From Chaenocephalus aceratus (Eukaryota; Chordata; Actinopteri; Perciformes; Channichthyidae), in contig CM043790.1 of NCBI GenBank assembly GCA_023974075.1, positions 511,879 to 575,878 on the forward strand: a stretch of 64,000 nucleotides of DNA. The letters run 5' to 3'. Position 1 is the stretch's first letter; the number at the start of each line of letters is the position of its first letter. Under the pieces are notes generated by a model. The model did not search any database. It was not told the DNA's origin and saw only the letters and a program-made list of their open reading frames with translations. Shown one piece after another: positions 48,481 to 58,148 of this stretch. The position numbers were made by a program, and so were the translations under genes.

Positions 48481-50189
48481 CAGCGGCAGGCACTTGACAG
48501 AGCCGTCACTCAATGTGACCACGCCCTAATTAATGCAAACACTTTAAGACCTAATATAAATAAAAGGGTCGCGTTAGAAAACAATTCACTTACAGATCCA
48601 TAATCATGAAGGTGGAATCTAACTATATCGATAATAAAATGTATGGAGCCAGGGAGAGAAACATGTTTTTTTCTGCCGTAAAGTTGGGCATTTTAACATG
48701 GGGGTCTATGGAAATTGCTCCTTTCTGCAGCCATCGCCTATCGGCCAATATATGAACTGCAGTGTGTGGCACTTCCGTATTGGCTTCCCGGCTCTTCCCC
48801 AGAGTTTGCCGCTTGGGTCAGACACATTACCCTAGGAGATGAGCATGCTCAAACGATAAATATTTCCGCCATGCATTAAAACGTACTCGCAAAAAGGCGG
48901 GGCTTAGAAATAAATGCTCATAACTCATCAACAATGTATCCATTCACCACAGATTTTGGTGGAAAGATTCAATCTGTCTTGGGAAATAGGCATACCAAAT
49001 AATGTTCATTTAGCACTATAGGGGGCGCCAAAAACATCACCAATTTATAACTCAAGAGCGGATGGACGTATTATTATTTATTTTTTTACAAATACTCGCA
49101 AGGTGACTACGAACTCAGATTTAAAGTGTCGCAACAAATGCAGAATGTGGGCGTGGCCTATACATTTTTTTTAAATTGCGATAGCATAAAATGAGCTTCG
49201 GACGCAAAACTTGGGACACACGTCAGAACCCACGACCTTTTCGAGAATGTAAAAACAAAAACGTAAATTTAAAAAAAAACTGCTCACTAGCGCCCCCTAT
49301 TGTGTGGTAGTCACATATAGTTTCTCAGAACTTCACGAATTTTGGCACAGACATTCCTCATGGAATCACGGACATATTTGTACATACATTCCATTAGCCC
49401 CGCCCCCCAAAAAGTTGGCCATTTTGAAATATGTGCGTATTTTATGCATTTTAAGCACATTCTTGCGCACTCCTCCTAGGGGAAAGATCGGAAAAATTCC
49501 AATCCAGGACACGTTCAGCCCCTATCCAATATGATACTTAATTGAGGAGCACATTTTTGAAAAATTACTCGTGGAGGTCGTAAGCTAACAGCGAATACAC
49601 CATTTTTGACGATTCACATGGCGCAAATTGCTCCAAACTGCTCGCATATAGTTTTTCCGATATTCACGAAACGCTGTATACATATTGCTATTATGATTGC
49701 ACACATATTTCAAATTGCCTTCCATTAGCCCCGCCTCCCAGAAAGTCGGCCATTTTGAAAAATGTGCGTTTTTCATGCATTTTAAGCACATTCTTGCAAA
49801 GTCCTCCTCGGGGAATGATTGCAAAAATTCCAATCCAGGACAGGTTCAGCCCCTATCCAATATGATGCTAAATTGAGAAGAACATTTTTGATAGCTCAAT
49901 CGTGGAGGTCGTAAGCTAACAGCGAATACACAATTTTTGACGATTTACATGTCACAAATTACTCCAAACTACTCGCATATGCGTTTTTCATGCATTTTAA
50001 GCACATTTCTGCAAACTCCTCATAGGGGAATGATCGGAAAAATTCCAATCCAGTACAACTTCAGCGCATATCCAATGTCATGCTACATTGAGAAGGAATA
50101 GTCCTTCACTCAAACGGGGAGCTCGTAGGCTAACGGAGAATGTACCATTTTTGACCAATTATATGTCAGATAAGCCACTGAGGCCTGCC

Positions 50190-50208
50190 TGTCTGCCTGG
50201 CACATCAA

Positions 50209-50256
<48 letters not shown>

Positions 50257-50850
50257 CTGTTAGTCCAACAACACCCTTTGCTGGCGGCATATTCATTACA
50301 ACAGAGACCTATACACTCCCTAACCCTACTGTTTATTTGTAGATATCTCCTAAAGCCTACAAATAAAGTGTGAAATGTAGGCCTGTTACATTTATTATTG
50401 AGCAATATATATTATACACACTGTTCTGCTTTCTGCACTGACCTCAGCAGCTGTTCTCACTGTAACATCACCTAACATCCAGGGGACATGTGATTAGTGA
50501 GTAAACAAACGGTAAAGGGCAGAAAGTCTGATGCACATTTGATCATCTCAAATAACTTATAATCACAACGGGAACAGTTTGCAGAGCTGTGCTTCGTTTA
50601 CAGAAGTCCAGCTATGCGTCACACCTCTTTTAAACATCACTGTTGGCTGAAATCGTCTCGGGAGAATAACCGGGTCGCTGCCGGAGGACCTGGGAGTCTG
50701 GGAAGCGAACATTATAGAAATGAGAAACGGCTAATTTCCCAGGACTCGCGCGCGTCTGCTTGACGGCGGGACGACCGGCCGCCCTCCCCGACAGGCGCAC
50801 AGACGCGAGGGCCCGCTCATCACTGCGCGCACAAGTGCGACCGCAGTTTT
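50190..50850. mobile_element. K-family terminal arm (copy with right end at 50850)
   Basis: Direct copy of 12620-13449 minus ~165 bp, ending GACCGCAGTTTTAG (TTAA mutated to TTAG). Contains a (CA)n tract at 50213-50250. Confidence 0.65.
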
Positions 50851-51386
50851 AGTTATCATTATTATTATTATGAAACACGGTTTTCTCATAACTTCAGTGA
50901 AAATGCTCCAAACGGCCCAAAACTTCACAGGTTTGATAACGATACAGCCATCAATGCATCTAAGCGTATTATGGGATGTCATAAAATGCCGTTGCCATGG
51001 CGACAGATCATTCACCATCAAGTTAGTTCAAAAGTTTGCAGTTCAAATATTCTGCTGCTTTTCCAAGCCTTTTTACTTTCTTTTCTCATCACACATTCAA
51101 GCCCCCAGTGCTCATGTATCATTTCAATCTAAATTCTTCACTTTCTTCTTACACATTACATTTCAGCATAGCAGTTTAGCGTCAGCTTTTCAGCATAAAG
51201 CATTCCCACAAGCAATTTCTTCAGGAATTGCATTCTCTAGATATTTTTATTTTTTCGAATATTCACATCACTCTATCGCTCGAGTTTCACCAACAGACAT
51301 ACCGTTGACGCGCCACGCCATTGACAGACAGTTGAGGTTGTTTATGCTTCCATGCAAGATCATTTTGGTTATTTCTGTCCTTGACT
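50851..51386. other. Repeat-like non-coding sequence
   Basis: Contains ACATTTCAGCATAGCAGTTT and AGCATTCCCACAAGC, which resemble a dispersed fish repeat. The long forward frame here has no recognisable domain and is rejected. Confidence 0.3.
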
Positions 51387-51660
51387 ATGGAGGATATAAC
51401 AACTATTACTGCTTTGTACCTTCTGTGGAAGTCTTACAAATGTAGCAACAAACGCTGTCGTGTATGGGTTCACAATGTAATCAAGCGTCACACTCAGTTT
51501 GGTGAATATCATTGTTTGCTCAAGGAACTGCGCCTGGATGACTGCCGTTTGTAGCGGTATTTTAGGATGACCAGTTGAGGATCTTTTAGCTCGGGTTGGT
51601 GTCAGGATTTCCCGGATGGACACAAACTACAGGTGTTCCCTCTCAGCTGCGGAGCGCCTG
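51387..51660 (+). pseudogene. HARBI1-like (PIF/Harbinger) nuclease, N-terminal remnant
   Basis: From ATG at 51387 the translation gives RCRVWVHNVIKRHTQFGEYH and LLKELRLDDCR, then a stop codon, YFRMTS, a frameshift, and in another frame DLLARVGVRISRMDTNYRCS and LSAAERL. In HARBI1 and Harbinger transposases the N-terminus reads W-V-H-x-x-x-x-x-R...GE(F/Y)H.L..ELR.D..RF..YFRM....F..LL, then D-T-N-Y-R-x-x-(I/L)-(S/P)-A-E-R-L. The match is in order and co-linear. The DDE catalytic core is missing: the sequence is cut at about 51712 by the next LINE. It indicates that an autonomous Harbinger once existed here. Confidence 0.7.
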
Positions 51661-51719
51661 TTCATATGTGTCCGCTAAGTTGCTTTTTTGTTTTTTATTA
51701 GCGTGTTAATATGAATCAA

Positions 51720-54167
51720 AAATATATATATATTTTTTTTTTTCAAAATCTTGTTATTGGCTTTTTGACAGACATCACAATGGCAATACAGTAGGTACAC
51801 ATGTATAGAAGATGGTCTGTAGGAAAATTAAATAGTTACCTCACCCCTCCCACCCTCACCCACCTATGGGCTATGATCACATTATAAACAAGACATCAAT
51901 CAAAAAGTTAGAAAAAAAAGAAAAAAAAGGGGGGTAGAAATTACATGAAATACAAAGACCAATAACTGAAAATTACATAAAAATATAGATGCTTCTTCAT
52001 GTTAATAGTCAGTCAAATGTAATACCAGGGAAATAACGGTACTGCAAGTTGCATGAGGAAACAGAGAAGACAAAAAAGTAATGGTCAATGTATTAGGGAG
52101 ATAAGGAAAGGGGGAAGTGAAGGTCTCTCCTCCCCCCCCCCCCCCCACAGGGTTGATTGTAAGGTCATTGATTAGCAGTAGTAAGGGAGTCCAGGTCTTA
52201 TGAAAGAGTGTCAGGGATCCTTGTTGTGAAAATCGTATATTTTCGAGATTAATACACTGTAATATTTCCTGTATCCACCTGTCATGTGTGGGTGGGGAGA
52301 CATGCTTCCACTTAAGAAGAATGGAACGCCTGGCTCCTGTATCCACCTGTCATGTGTGGGTGGGGAGACGTGCTTCCACTTAAGAAGAATGGAACGCCTG
52401 GCTCCTGTATCCACCTGTCATGTGTGGGTGGGGAGACGTGCTTCCACTTAAGAAGAATGGAACGCCTGGCCAGCAGGGTTGTGAAGGCGATGACCCGCTG
52501 GGTCGTGGTGGGCATGTTCTGTGTTGGGGGGACGCCGAACAAGGCAGTTAGAGGGTTAAGGGGTATGGGTGTGTTAAGGGCCTGCTCAAGGGTTTTGAAA
52601 ATACTAGACCAGAAGGCATTCAGGCTGGGGCGTGACCAAAACATATGTGTGTGATTGGCAGGAGATTACTTGCATCTGTTACAGGCATCGCTTCTAAGAG
52701 GAAATATGTTGGCTAGTTTAGCATTGGTAAAGTGAGCCCTGTGGAGCACCTTACACTGCATTAGACCATGCCTAGCACAGATAGATGAGGTTTGCACCAA
52801 ACGAAGAATGTCCCTCCACTTACTGTCAGGTATGTCTAAACCCAACTCACCCTCCCAGGACTCTTTTATAGATGTAGTAGAGGCTAGGTCAAAGGAGGCA
52901 AGTTTTCCATAAATAGTAGATACCAGCCTTTTTTGTCACAATCAAGGGTGAGAAACTGGTCAATTCCTGACTCAGGGGGGCGGTGGGGAAAATGGGGAAA
53001 TTGCTTTTGAGCAAAATGCCTAATTTGGAAGAAGCAGAAAAGATGACTGTTTGGCAGGTGATATTTGGCTGACAAGGATGCAAAGTCAGTCCATCCTTGT
53101 AAAGTACTGCTTGTGAGAAGCCCGTTGGAAGCCCACAGTCGGAAGGTGGGGTCCGAGCAGGATGGAGAGAATGAGTGATTATTTAAAATCGGAGCTTGGA
53201 TTGAGGCTCTGTGTAAGCCATGTTACCTTCTGAATTGAAGCCAAATCTTAATAGTACTGGTAACAATTGGGTTGACTGAGATTTTGTGCGTCATTACGGG
53301 AAGTTGGGAGCAAATCACAGAGTGTAAGGAGCTAGAGGAGGAGGAGATCTCCATGTGAACCCATGGTGGGCTGGAGTTAGGAGTCTTGGGGCCAGTCCAA
53401 TAAAGGAGTCAGTTAATATTAGAGGCCCAGTAGTAGTGACGGAAGTTCGGGAGTGCCAAGCCGCCCTCCGACTTGGGGAGCTGAAGAATTGATTTTTTAA
53501 GACGGGCGGGTTTGTCATCCGAAATGAACGCATTTCGTTGACTGTCAAGACTGGTGAAAAAAGATGTATTGATACAAATTGGGATATGCTGGAAGAGATA
53601 TAAGAATTTCGGCAGAATTACTATTTTAATAAGATTGACACGGCCAACAAGGGATAAGAGAAGGGAAGACCACCTAGATAGATCCGATTTGCATTTAGCT
53701 AAGAGTGGTTGAACATTTGTTGGGAAACAGATCTTTAAAGGAGCTGGTGATGGACACCCCCAAGTATCTGAAGCCGTCTGATGCAATATTAAAGGGAAAA
53801 GCGGTTGGGGGGAGTGTCTTCGCCAGTTGGTTTACAAAAAATAGTTAGCTCTTTTGGAGATTTCATTTGTAGCCTGATAAACAACCAAACAGCTCAAGGA
53901 TTGATAATATAGGAGGAAGAGAGGACACAGGATTGGAGACGTATAGGAGAAGGTCATCCGCGTAAAGGGAAAGTTTGTGAACTATACCATGGCGAGTGAT
54001 GCCCTCAAACCCATTGTGGCCTCTGAGCCATATAGCTAGAGGCTCGATGGCTACATTAAACAATAGGGGAGAAAGCGGGCAGCCCTGGCGTTTCCCACGT
54101 TGGAGAGGGAAGGCAGACGATTGAATGCCATAATCAAAAAATATGTTATGAAACTTGCACGTCATGG
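51720..54167 (-). mobile_element. 5'-truncated L1/Tx1-like LINE
   Basis: Flanked by the 8-bp duplication TGAATCAA (51712-51719 and 54168-54175). The minus-strand reading contains the reverse-transcriptase palm: RGKRQGCPLSPLLFNVAIEP and the active site LYADDLLLYVSNP (about 53950), then FGCLSGYK. Further on come SRWSSLLLSLVGRVNLIKIV and PKFLYLFQHIPI, and near the C-terminus FWSRPSLNAFW and RRSILLKWK. This order fits the L1/Tx1 group. The frame is broken several times, one cause being a 68-bp triplication (52271-52473). The endonuclease domain is lost. Confidence 0.8.
52271..52473. repeat. 68-bp tandem triplication inside the LINE coding region
   Basis: GTATCCACCTGTCATGTGTG begins units at 52271, 52339 and 52407. 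68 is not a multiple of three, so each copy shifts the frame. Confidence 0.95.
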
Positions 54168-54175
54168 TGAATCAA

Positions 54176-54484
54176 TGCCACAGCACTATGGATCAAAATG
54201 AACTGTTTGTTGTTATTATTTAATTGTAATAATCGTATAAAAGGGATGCTGAAATAACTCCCATCATGATAGTTTTAATGACTTTGTATACTGCAGGGTA
54301 GCTTGTGACAACAACTTTGTTTGATTTATTTTATATATATATTTCTTTTTTTTGTGCTGCAGATATCTCGCCACTGGAGATTCATTCAGGACAATTAGGT
54401 TGTGATAATATGTCGTAGCCTATCAGTGTAAATCCTGTATGAAACTATCTACAGGTGTTGTCCTGAAAGTTGTATGCTGTATAT
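54176..54484. other. Non-coding flank
   Basis: No coding sequence. TCAGTGTAAATCCTGTA at about 54424 recurs at about 57764, on the other side of the hAT nest. Confidence 0.4.
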
Positions 54485-55208
54485 CAGGGGTATTCAACTA
54501 AAATTCAACGAGGTCCAGTTAGAGAAAATGTCCCCATGCAAAGGTCCGGAACATCAAAATGTCTAAGTTGCTTTATGAATTAGTGTGATATATAATAAAG
54601 TAGCCTGCAGCTTTATCAACGTCTGCATGTAATCAACAACTGACTGCCAATCAAATAAAGAAAGTACAATTCATAAACAACAATATTTATTGTCAATGAA
54701 CATTGAACTATACAGATATACAGTAAATACTGTGGATATGTGTAATGTTCCTCTCGGGCTGCATTTAAAAATAAAATGGGAGAAAATAAATAAAATAGCT
54801 TTTGAAAATATGTGCATCTTAAAAGTGTTTAATTTTAGATAAATAAAATAAAGTGTAGCAGCAGCTTGAGTTTCCCTTTTTCTTTGTTAACCGTTTCACA
54901 TCATGACTAAACAGTTTCAGACGATTATAGAACAATATCAGTCTTTACACATCATAACAATTGAATAGTTTTAAAGTTTCTCTTTCTTTCCCTCTTATAT
55001 TGCAGTCCCTCTCTCACTTTGTTGTAATTCAGTGCGAGAATTGAGCTGGAACTTGTCCTGCCAGGAGTTTAAATCTGGGCTGAAATGGTGTCAGGGCCAT
55101 TCGCATACACACATGCAGGTGCTCATTGGTTAGCCTCGGTTAGCCTGCCCTGGAACCATATTTAGTTTTAATTTTGATCCTGGTGGACTGATCATATTGG
55201 GCTCTGAG

Positions 55209-55434
55209 ACTGCTTATTTTTTGTGACCTCAGTTCTGACTTGAGAGGGAATGTTTGGTCAAACACTTTTTTTTTTTTGTCTCATAGTGGCGTTTTGTCTC
55301 TTTTAATGAGCGCCACGGTCTCTGAACAAATAAGACACACTGGTTCTGTGCTCCCAGTGGGCAGGATGAACATGAATGAGTCCACACAGGGTTGTTCTCA
55401 CTGTCCACTTTCCTCTTCTCGGAGAGCGCCATTT
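55209..55434 (-). pseudogene. hAT transposase N-terminus with degraded BED-like finger
   Basis: From ATG at about 55432 (minus strand) MALSEKRKVDSENNPVWTHS is readable. Then, in shifted frames, pieces of a C-L-I-C finger and KRHYET, followed by SLSSQN. The pattern resembles hAT transposases of the ZBED/GTF2IRD2-related type. At least two frameshifts disrupt it. Confidence 0.5.
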
Positions 55435-55674
55435 GTAATTATTAGGGCCGGGACTTTAACGCGTTAATTAAGATTAATTAATTACACAATAATTAACGCG
55501 CTAAAAAAATTAACGCATTTTAATCGCACTTTAATCGCACTTATTTTTGCACAGCGGAACGTTTCTCACTGGATGAGTTTCAGGCGTACCGATTATACTG
55601 GAGCACCAACTAACGTTCATGACTTCAGCATGGGACTTCAAACAACAACAAACCACGGTGAACAATAGTCAAAC

Positions 55675-55993
55675 ATGAACGAACAAGCTGATGAGACCGC
55701 TTTGGTCGGCCCCGTGGATGGGACATTTTGTTTTAAAAAACGGACGGATGGAAGCGTCGACAAGAGCACCGTTGTGTGCAAATTATGCAAAAAAGAATTT
55801 GCATATCACCGCAGCTCATCAAGCCTAAAGTATCACCTAAATGCAAAGCATGTAGCAGCTAGCGTGGACGTTAGCCCGACTCCGAGTGCAAGGAACCACA
55901 CCCTGACCCAACCCACACTCAACCAGATGACTGGTTTCAGGGCCAGGATAAGTAAGTCCACGTCTGAGAAAATAACCAACTCCCTGGCTCACG
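55675..55993 (+). pseudogene. hAT transposase N-terminal part with intact BED zinc finger
   Basis: ATG at 55675 opens MNEQADETALVGPVDGTFCF, then a BED finger: VVCKLCKKEFAYHRSSSSLK followed by YHLNAKH (C-x2-C-x15-H-x4-H), at about residues 34-62. A linker and RARISKSTSEKITNSLA follow, which in related hAT transposases leads into the catalytic RNase-H-like domain. That domain is missing: at about 55994 the sequence changes to an unrelated terminus (CAGGGCTCCACATTAAGG). The finger could still bind DNA if expressed. Confidence 0.7.
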
Positions 55994-57290
55994 CAGGGCT
56001 CCACATTAAGGACTGCCCGATGGCCCGGGGCCATCTAGTATTTAGCTCGGGCAATGACGCCTCACCTGCTGGTTGCCCGATCGGGCAATCTATTATGCCA
56101 GTATCATGCAGCTCGCGGATCCAGTAATGAGTGACCCGACAGTAAAACTAAACATATCTATAACTAGTTTAGGTAGTTTGAGAGGTAATTAAAATAGCTA
56201 CGTGTGATATTCTAACCTGAAGTGTGTGTTTTGTTCCGCTCACCGCTGCATGTGATGCAGAGCTGCGTGTCGAGTCTCGACTCGTCAGCAGCAGCTGATC
56301 TCTCTCTCCCATCAGATTAGACTTCACTCGCGTTCATGTCCATATCGATCAGATCCAGCTAGTTCTAGCTAATGATAGGACTACCTGCTTATTAAAAGAC
56401 AACTACACAATAAGTGTCGCTATGCAACTGGATGAGGCCACAACGTATAGCGCAGCATTATGCATTTGTTTACATGCCCACCGGAACCCCGAGGCATTAC
56501 CAACAGATCAACGCACAATCAACCCATCCAGGACATCTCTTTCTCCACATTACGTGTTAGACATTAGAGTTGACTATTCTTGTCTGTCACATACTCTTCT
56601 TGTATGTCACATACTCTTCTTGTCTGTCACATAAGTGGCGCAACTGAAGCAGTATTGCTCTAAAGGGAAATTATTTTGACCGAAGATATTTAGATTTGCC
56701 GGCTAACGGGAACTCTGACGTGTGCTTCGCGGATGCGCTCGGCTCCTCTCGACTGCTGCTCGGGTCTGCTCGGTCAGCTTCCGGATGAGGAGGCATTCGT
56801 TCGACCAACTGACAGTAGTTAACATTACAAACATTTTTAACAGGGGCCATAATAGTGTAAATAATGTTTGTTTTGGCAGTTATAACTGAATGTAATGTTT
56901 TCTACTTTTTTCCATCTGGGAAGGCATTTGCCTTCATCAGATGGAAAGTGTTTTGACCAACAACTTAAGTATTTCTTATAGCTATGCAGGGCATGCAAGC
57001 GAGCAAACAAGAACAAACAAACAAGTGAAATGAAGAATAAAATTGAAATTGTACAATATAATATTGTGGTGGTTCATCTTATAATTCAGTCTAGAGAATG
57101 CACCAGACAGCATCTAAGACCTGCAAAATCAAAATGTTCTAGGGGGACAGAGGCCCCCCAAACCCTTCGTGCCATTTCGTCCACGTGCATTTTTCAGGGC
57201 AATCTCTATTGGGCTCAGGGCCATCTGTAAATTAGCTTAGATGGCCCACAGGGTCATCTCCCAAAATCCTTAATGTCATGCACTTGGACT
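55994..57290. mobile_element. Third-level insertion or fragment, hAT-like end
   Basis: CAGGGCTCCACATTAAGGAC and GCCCGATGGCCCGGGGCC at the left are partly mirrored at 57200-57275 (GGGCCATCTG, GATGGCCCACAGGG, CCTTAATGTC). The right end is not clean and no target duplication was found. No coding domain was recognised. Confidence 0.4.
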
Positions 57291-57753
57291 GTAGACCACT
57301 TGGAGTAAAATCCATGTGAAAATTGCTTCTCACTGTTCTCAGGTCAAATATGTATATTTGATTAAAAATGCGATTAATTTCGATTAATTAATTACAAAGC
57401 CTCTAATTAATTAGATTAATTTTTTTAATCGAGTCCCGGCTCTAGTAATTATTTGTCTCTCCCTGTCGCTAACACACCTGTTCACTCTCCTCTCCGCTTC
57501 TCTCCCTGTATCGCTAATTATTCTCTTCACACTTTCCTCTCCGCTTCTATCTGCCACGCTCTCGTCTCTTCTTCTGTGTTTCTCTCCCTGTGTCGCTCAC
57601 TCGTCTCTTTCGCCCCCTGTCGGCGGCGGTTAAAATAGAATCGCCCCGTCAAAATTGAAATCCCCTATTAATGTATTGGTTATAGGTCCGGGTCCGTATA
57701 GGTCGGCGTCTGGGTCCGGATCCGGACCGCGGTCCGCCTGTTGCCGACCCCTG

Positions 57754-58148
57754 CTGTATAATGTCAGTGTAAATCCTGTACAAGTACAGGAGTTGCCAAC
57801 AAATAGGCCTAGTATGCTAGTAGTGTATTGCGTACATGCGTGTGTGCGTGCCGTGCATGTGTACTGTGTGTGGGGGCCTCCACAAGTCTGGCCAGGGGCC
57901 TCTGAATTCTTAATCTGGGATTGGTCAAACCGTTCGGTATGGGAATGGGTGATCTTATCATCCAGCTCAGGCTGAGATGAGCCCTCCATGGGTTGGAGAT
58001 CTCAAAAAATGGCACCGGTGATGATGGCTGCCGTGTCTTTGGCTCCTCTTTAATTCTGCCTTTTTTTCGTTTTATGTCAGTGTTTGTTTACAATTTGCAT
58101 TCTGCTTTTAACCTTGTCCGCAACATGCGAGCCGACCACACAAACTCT
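57754..58148. other. Non-coding between hAT nest and Rex3
   Basis: No feature supported; short frames lack domains. Confidence 0.4.

Larger units (their letters stand above)
45501..48814 (-). mobile_element. 3314-bp insertion with 9-bp target duplication, superfamily unknown
   Basis: GGGTCAGAC occurs on both sides (45492-45500 and 48815-48823), and copy A at about 23892 gives the empty site. One end is CATAGACTGTATATATAAAT, with a CRE-like TGACGTCA at about 45533. The other is ...AGAGTTTGCCGCTT. These two ends resemble a very common fish repeat. There is no terminal inverted repeat. An inverted copy of the first end (TATATATACAGTCTATG) lies internally at about 48155-48171, suggesting a compound structure. 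A 9-bp duplication is typical of Mutator-like elements, but no transposase was seen. Confidence 0.7.
45110..50190 (+). mobile_element. R-family copy D, split by a 3.3-kb insertion
   Basis: 45118-45500 and 48815-50190 together read as the reverse complement of copy A (TTTTGCACGGACGCCAG, GGAGGGTCAGACACATTACC across the split, GGGGGCGCCAAAAACATCAC, then several ~330-bp units with TATAGTTTTTCCGATATTCA). It ends at CTGCCTGGCACATCAACTC, where a K arm begins. Confidence 0.75.
55443..57444 (+). mobile_element. Second hAT element, inserted in the outer hAT
   Basis: Ends TAGGGCCGGGACT and, reversed, TAGAGCCGGGACT, with exact 8-bp duplication GTAATTAT (55435-55442 and 57445-57452). The subterminal regions are rich in TTAATTAA-type motifs on both sides (55460-55530 and 57362-57425). 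It encodes a BED finger protein start at 55675, and is interrupted from about 55994 by another fragment. Confidence 0.85.
54485..57753 (-). mobile_element. Outer hAT element of a three-level nest
   Basis: Ends CAGGGGTATTCAAC and, reversed at the right, CAGGGGTCGGCAAC match at 11 of 14 positions. The flanks are ctgtatat (54477-54484) and ctgtataa (57754-57761), an 8-bp duplication with one difference. A remnant of the transposase N-terminus is on the minus strand at 55209-55434. A second hAT is inserted just upstream of that start codon. Most of the coding region is missing. Confidence 0.7.

Noticed and set aside
12620..50850. 12620-13449 and 50190-50850 as LTRs of a 38-kb retroelement
   Set aside because: They are direct repeats, but their ends are K-type (GACCGCAGTT next to TTAA), there is no primer-binding site, polypurine tract or gag/pol between them, and similar arms also occur inverted.
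50870..51445. 191-codon forward frame
   Set aside because: No domain or codon signal; it runs through repeat-like DNA into the HARBI1-like remnant, which reads in a different frame.
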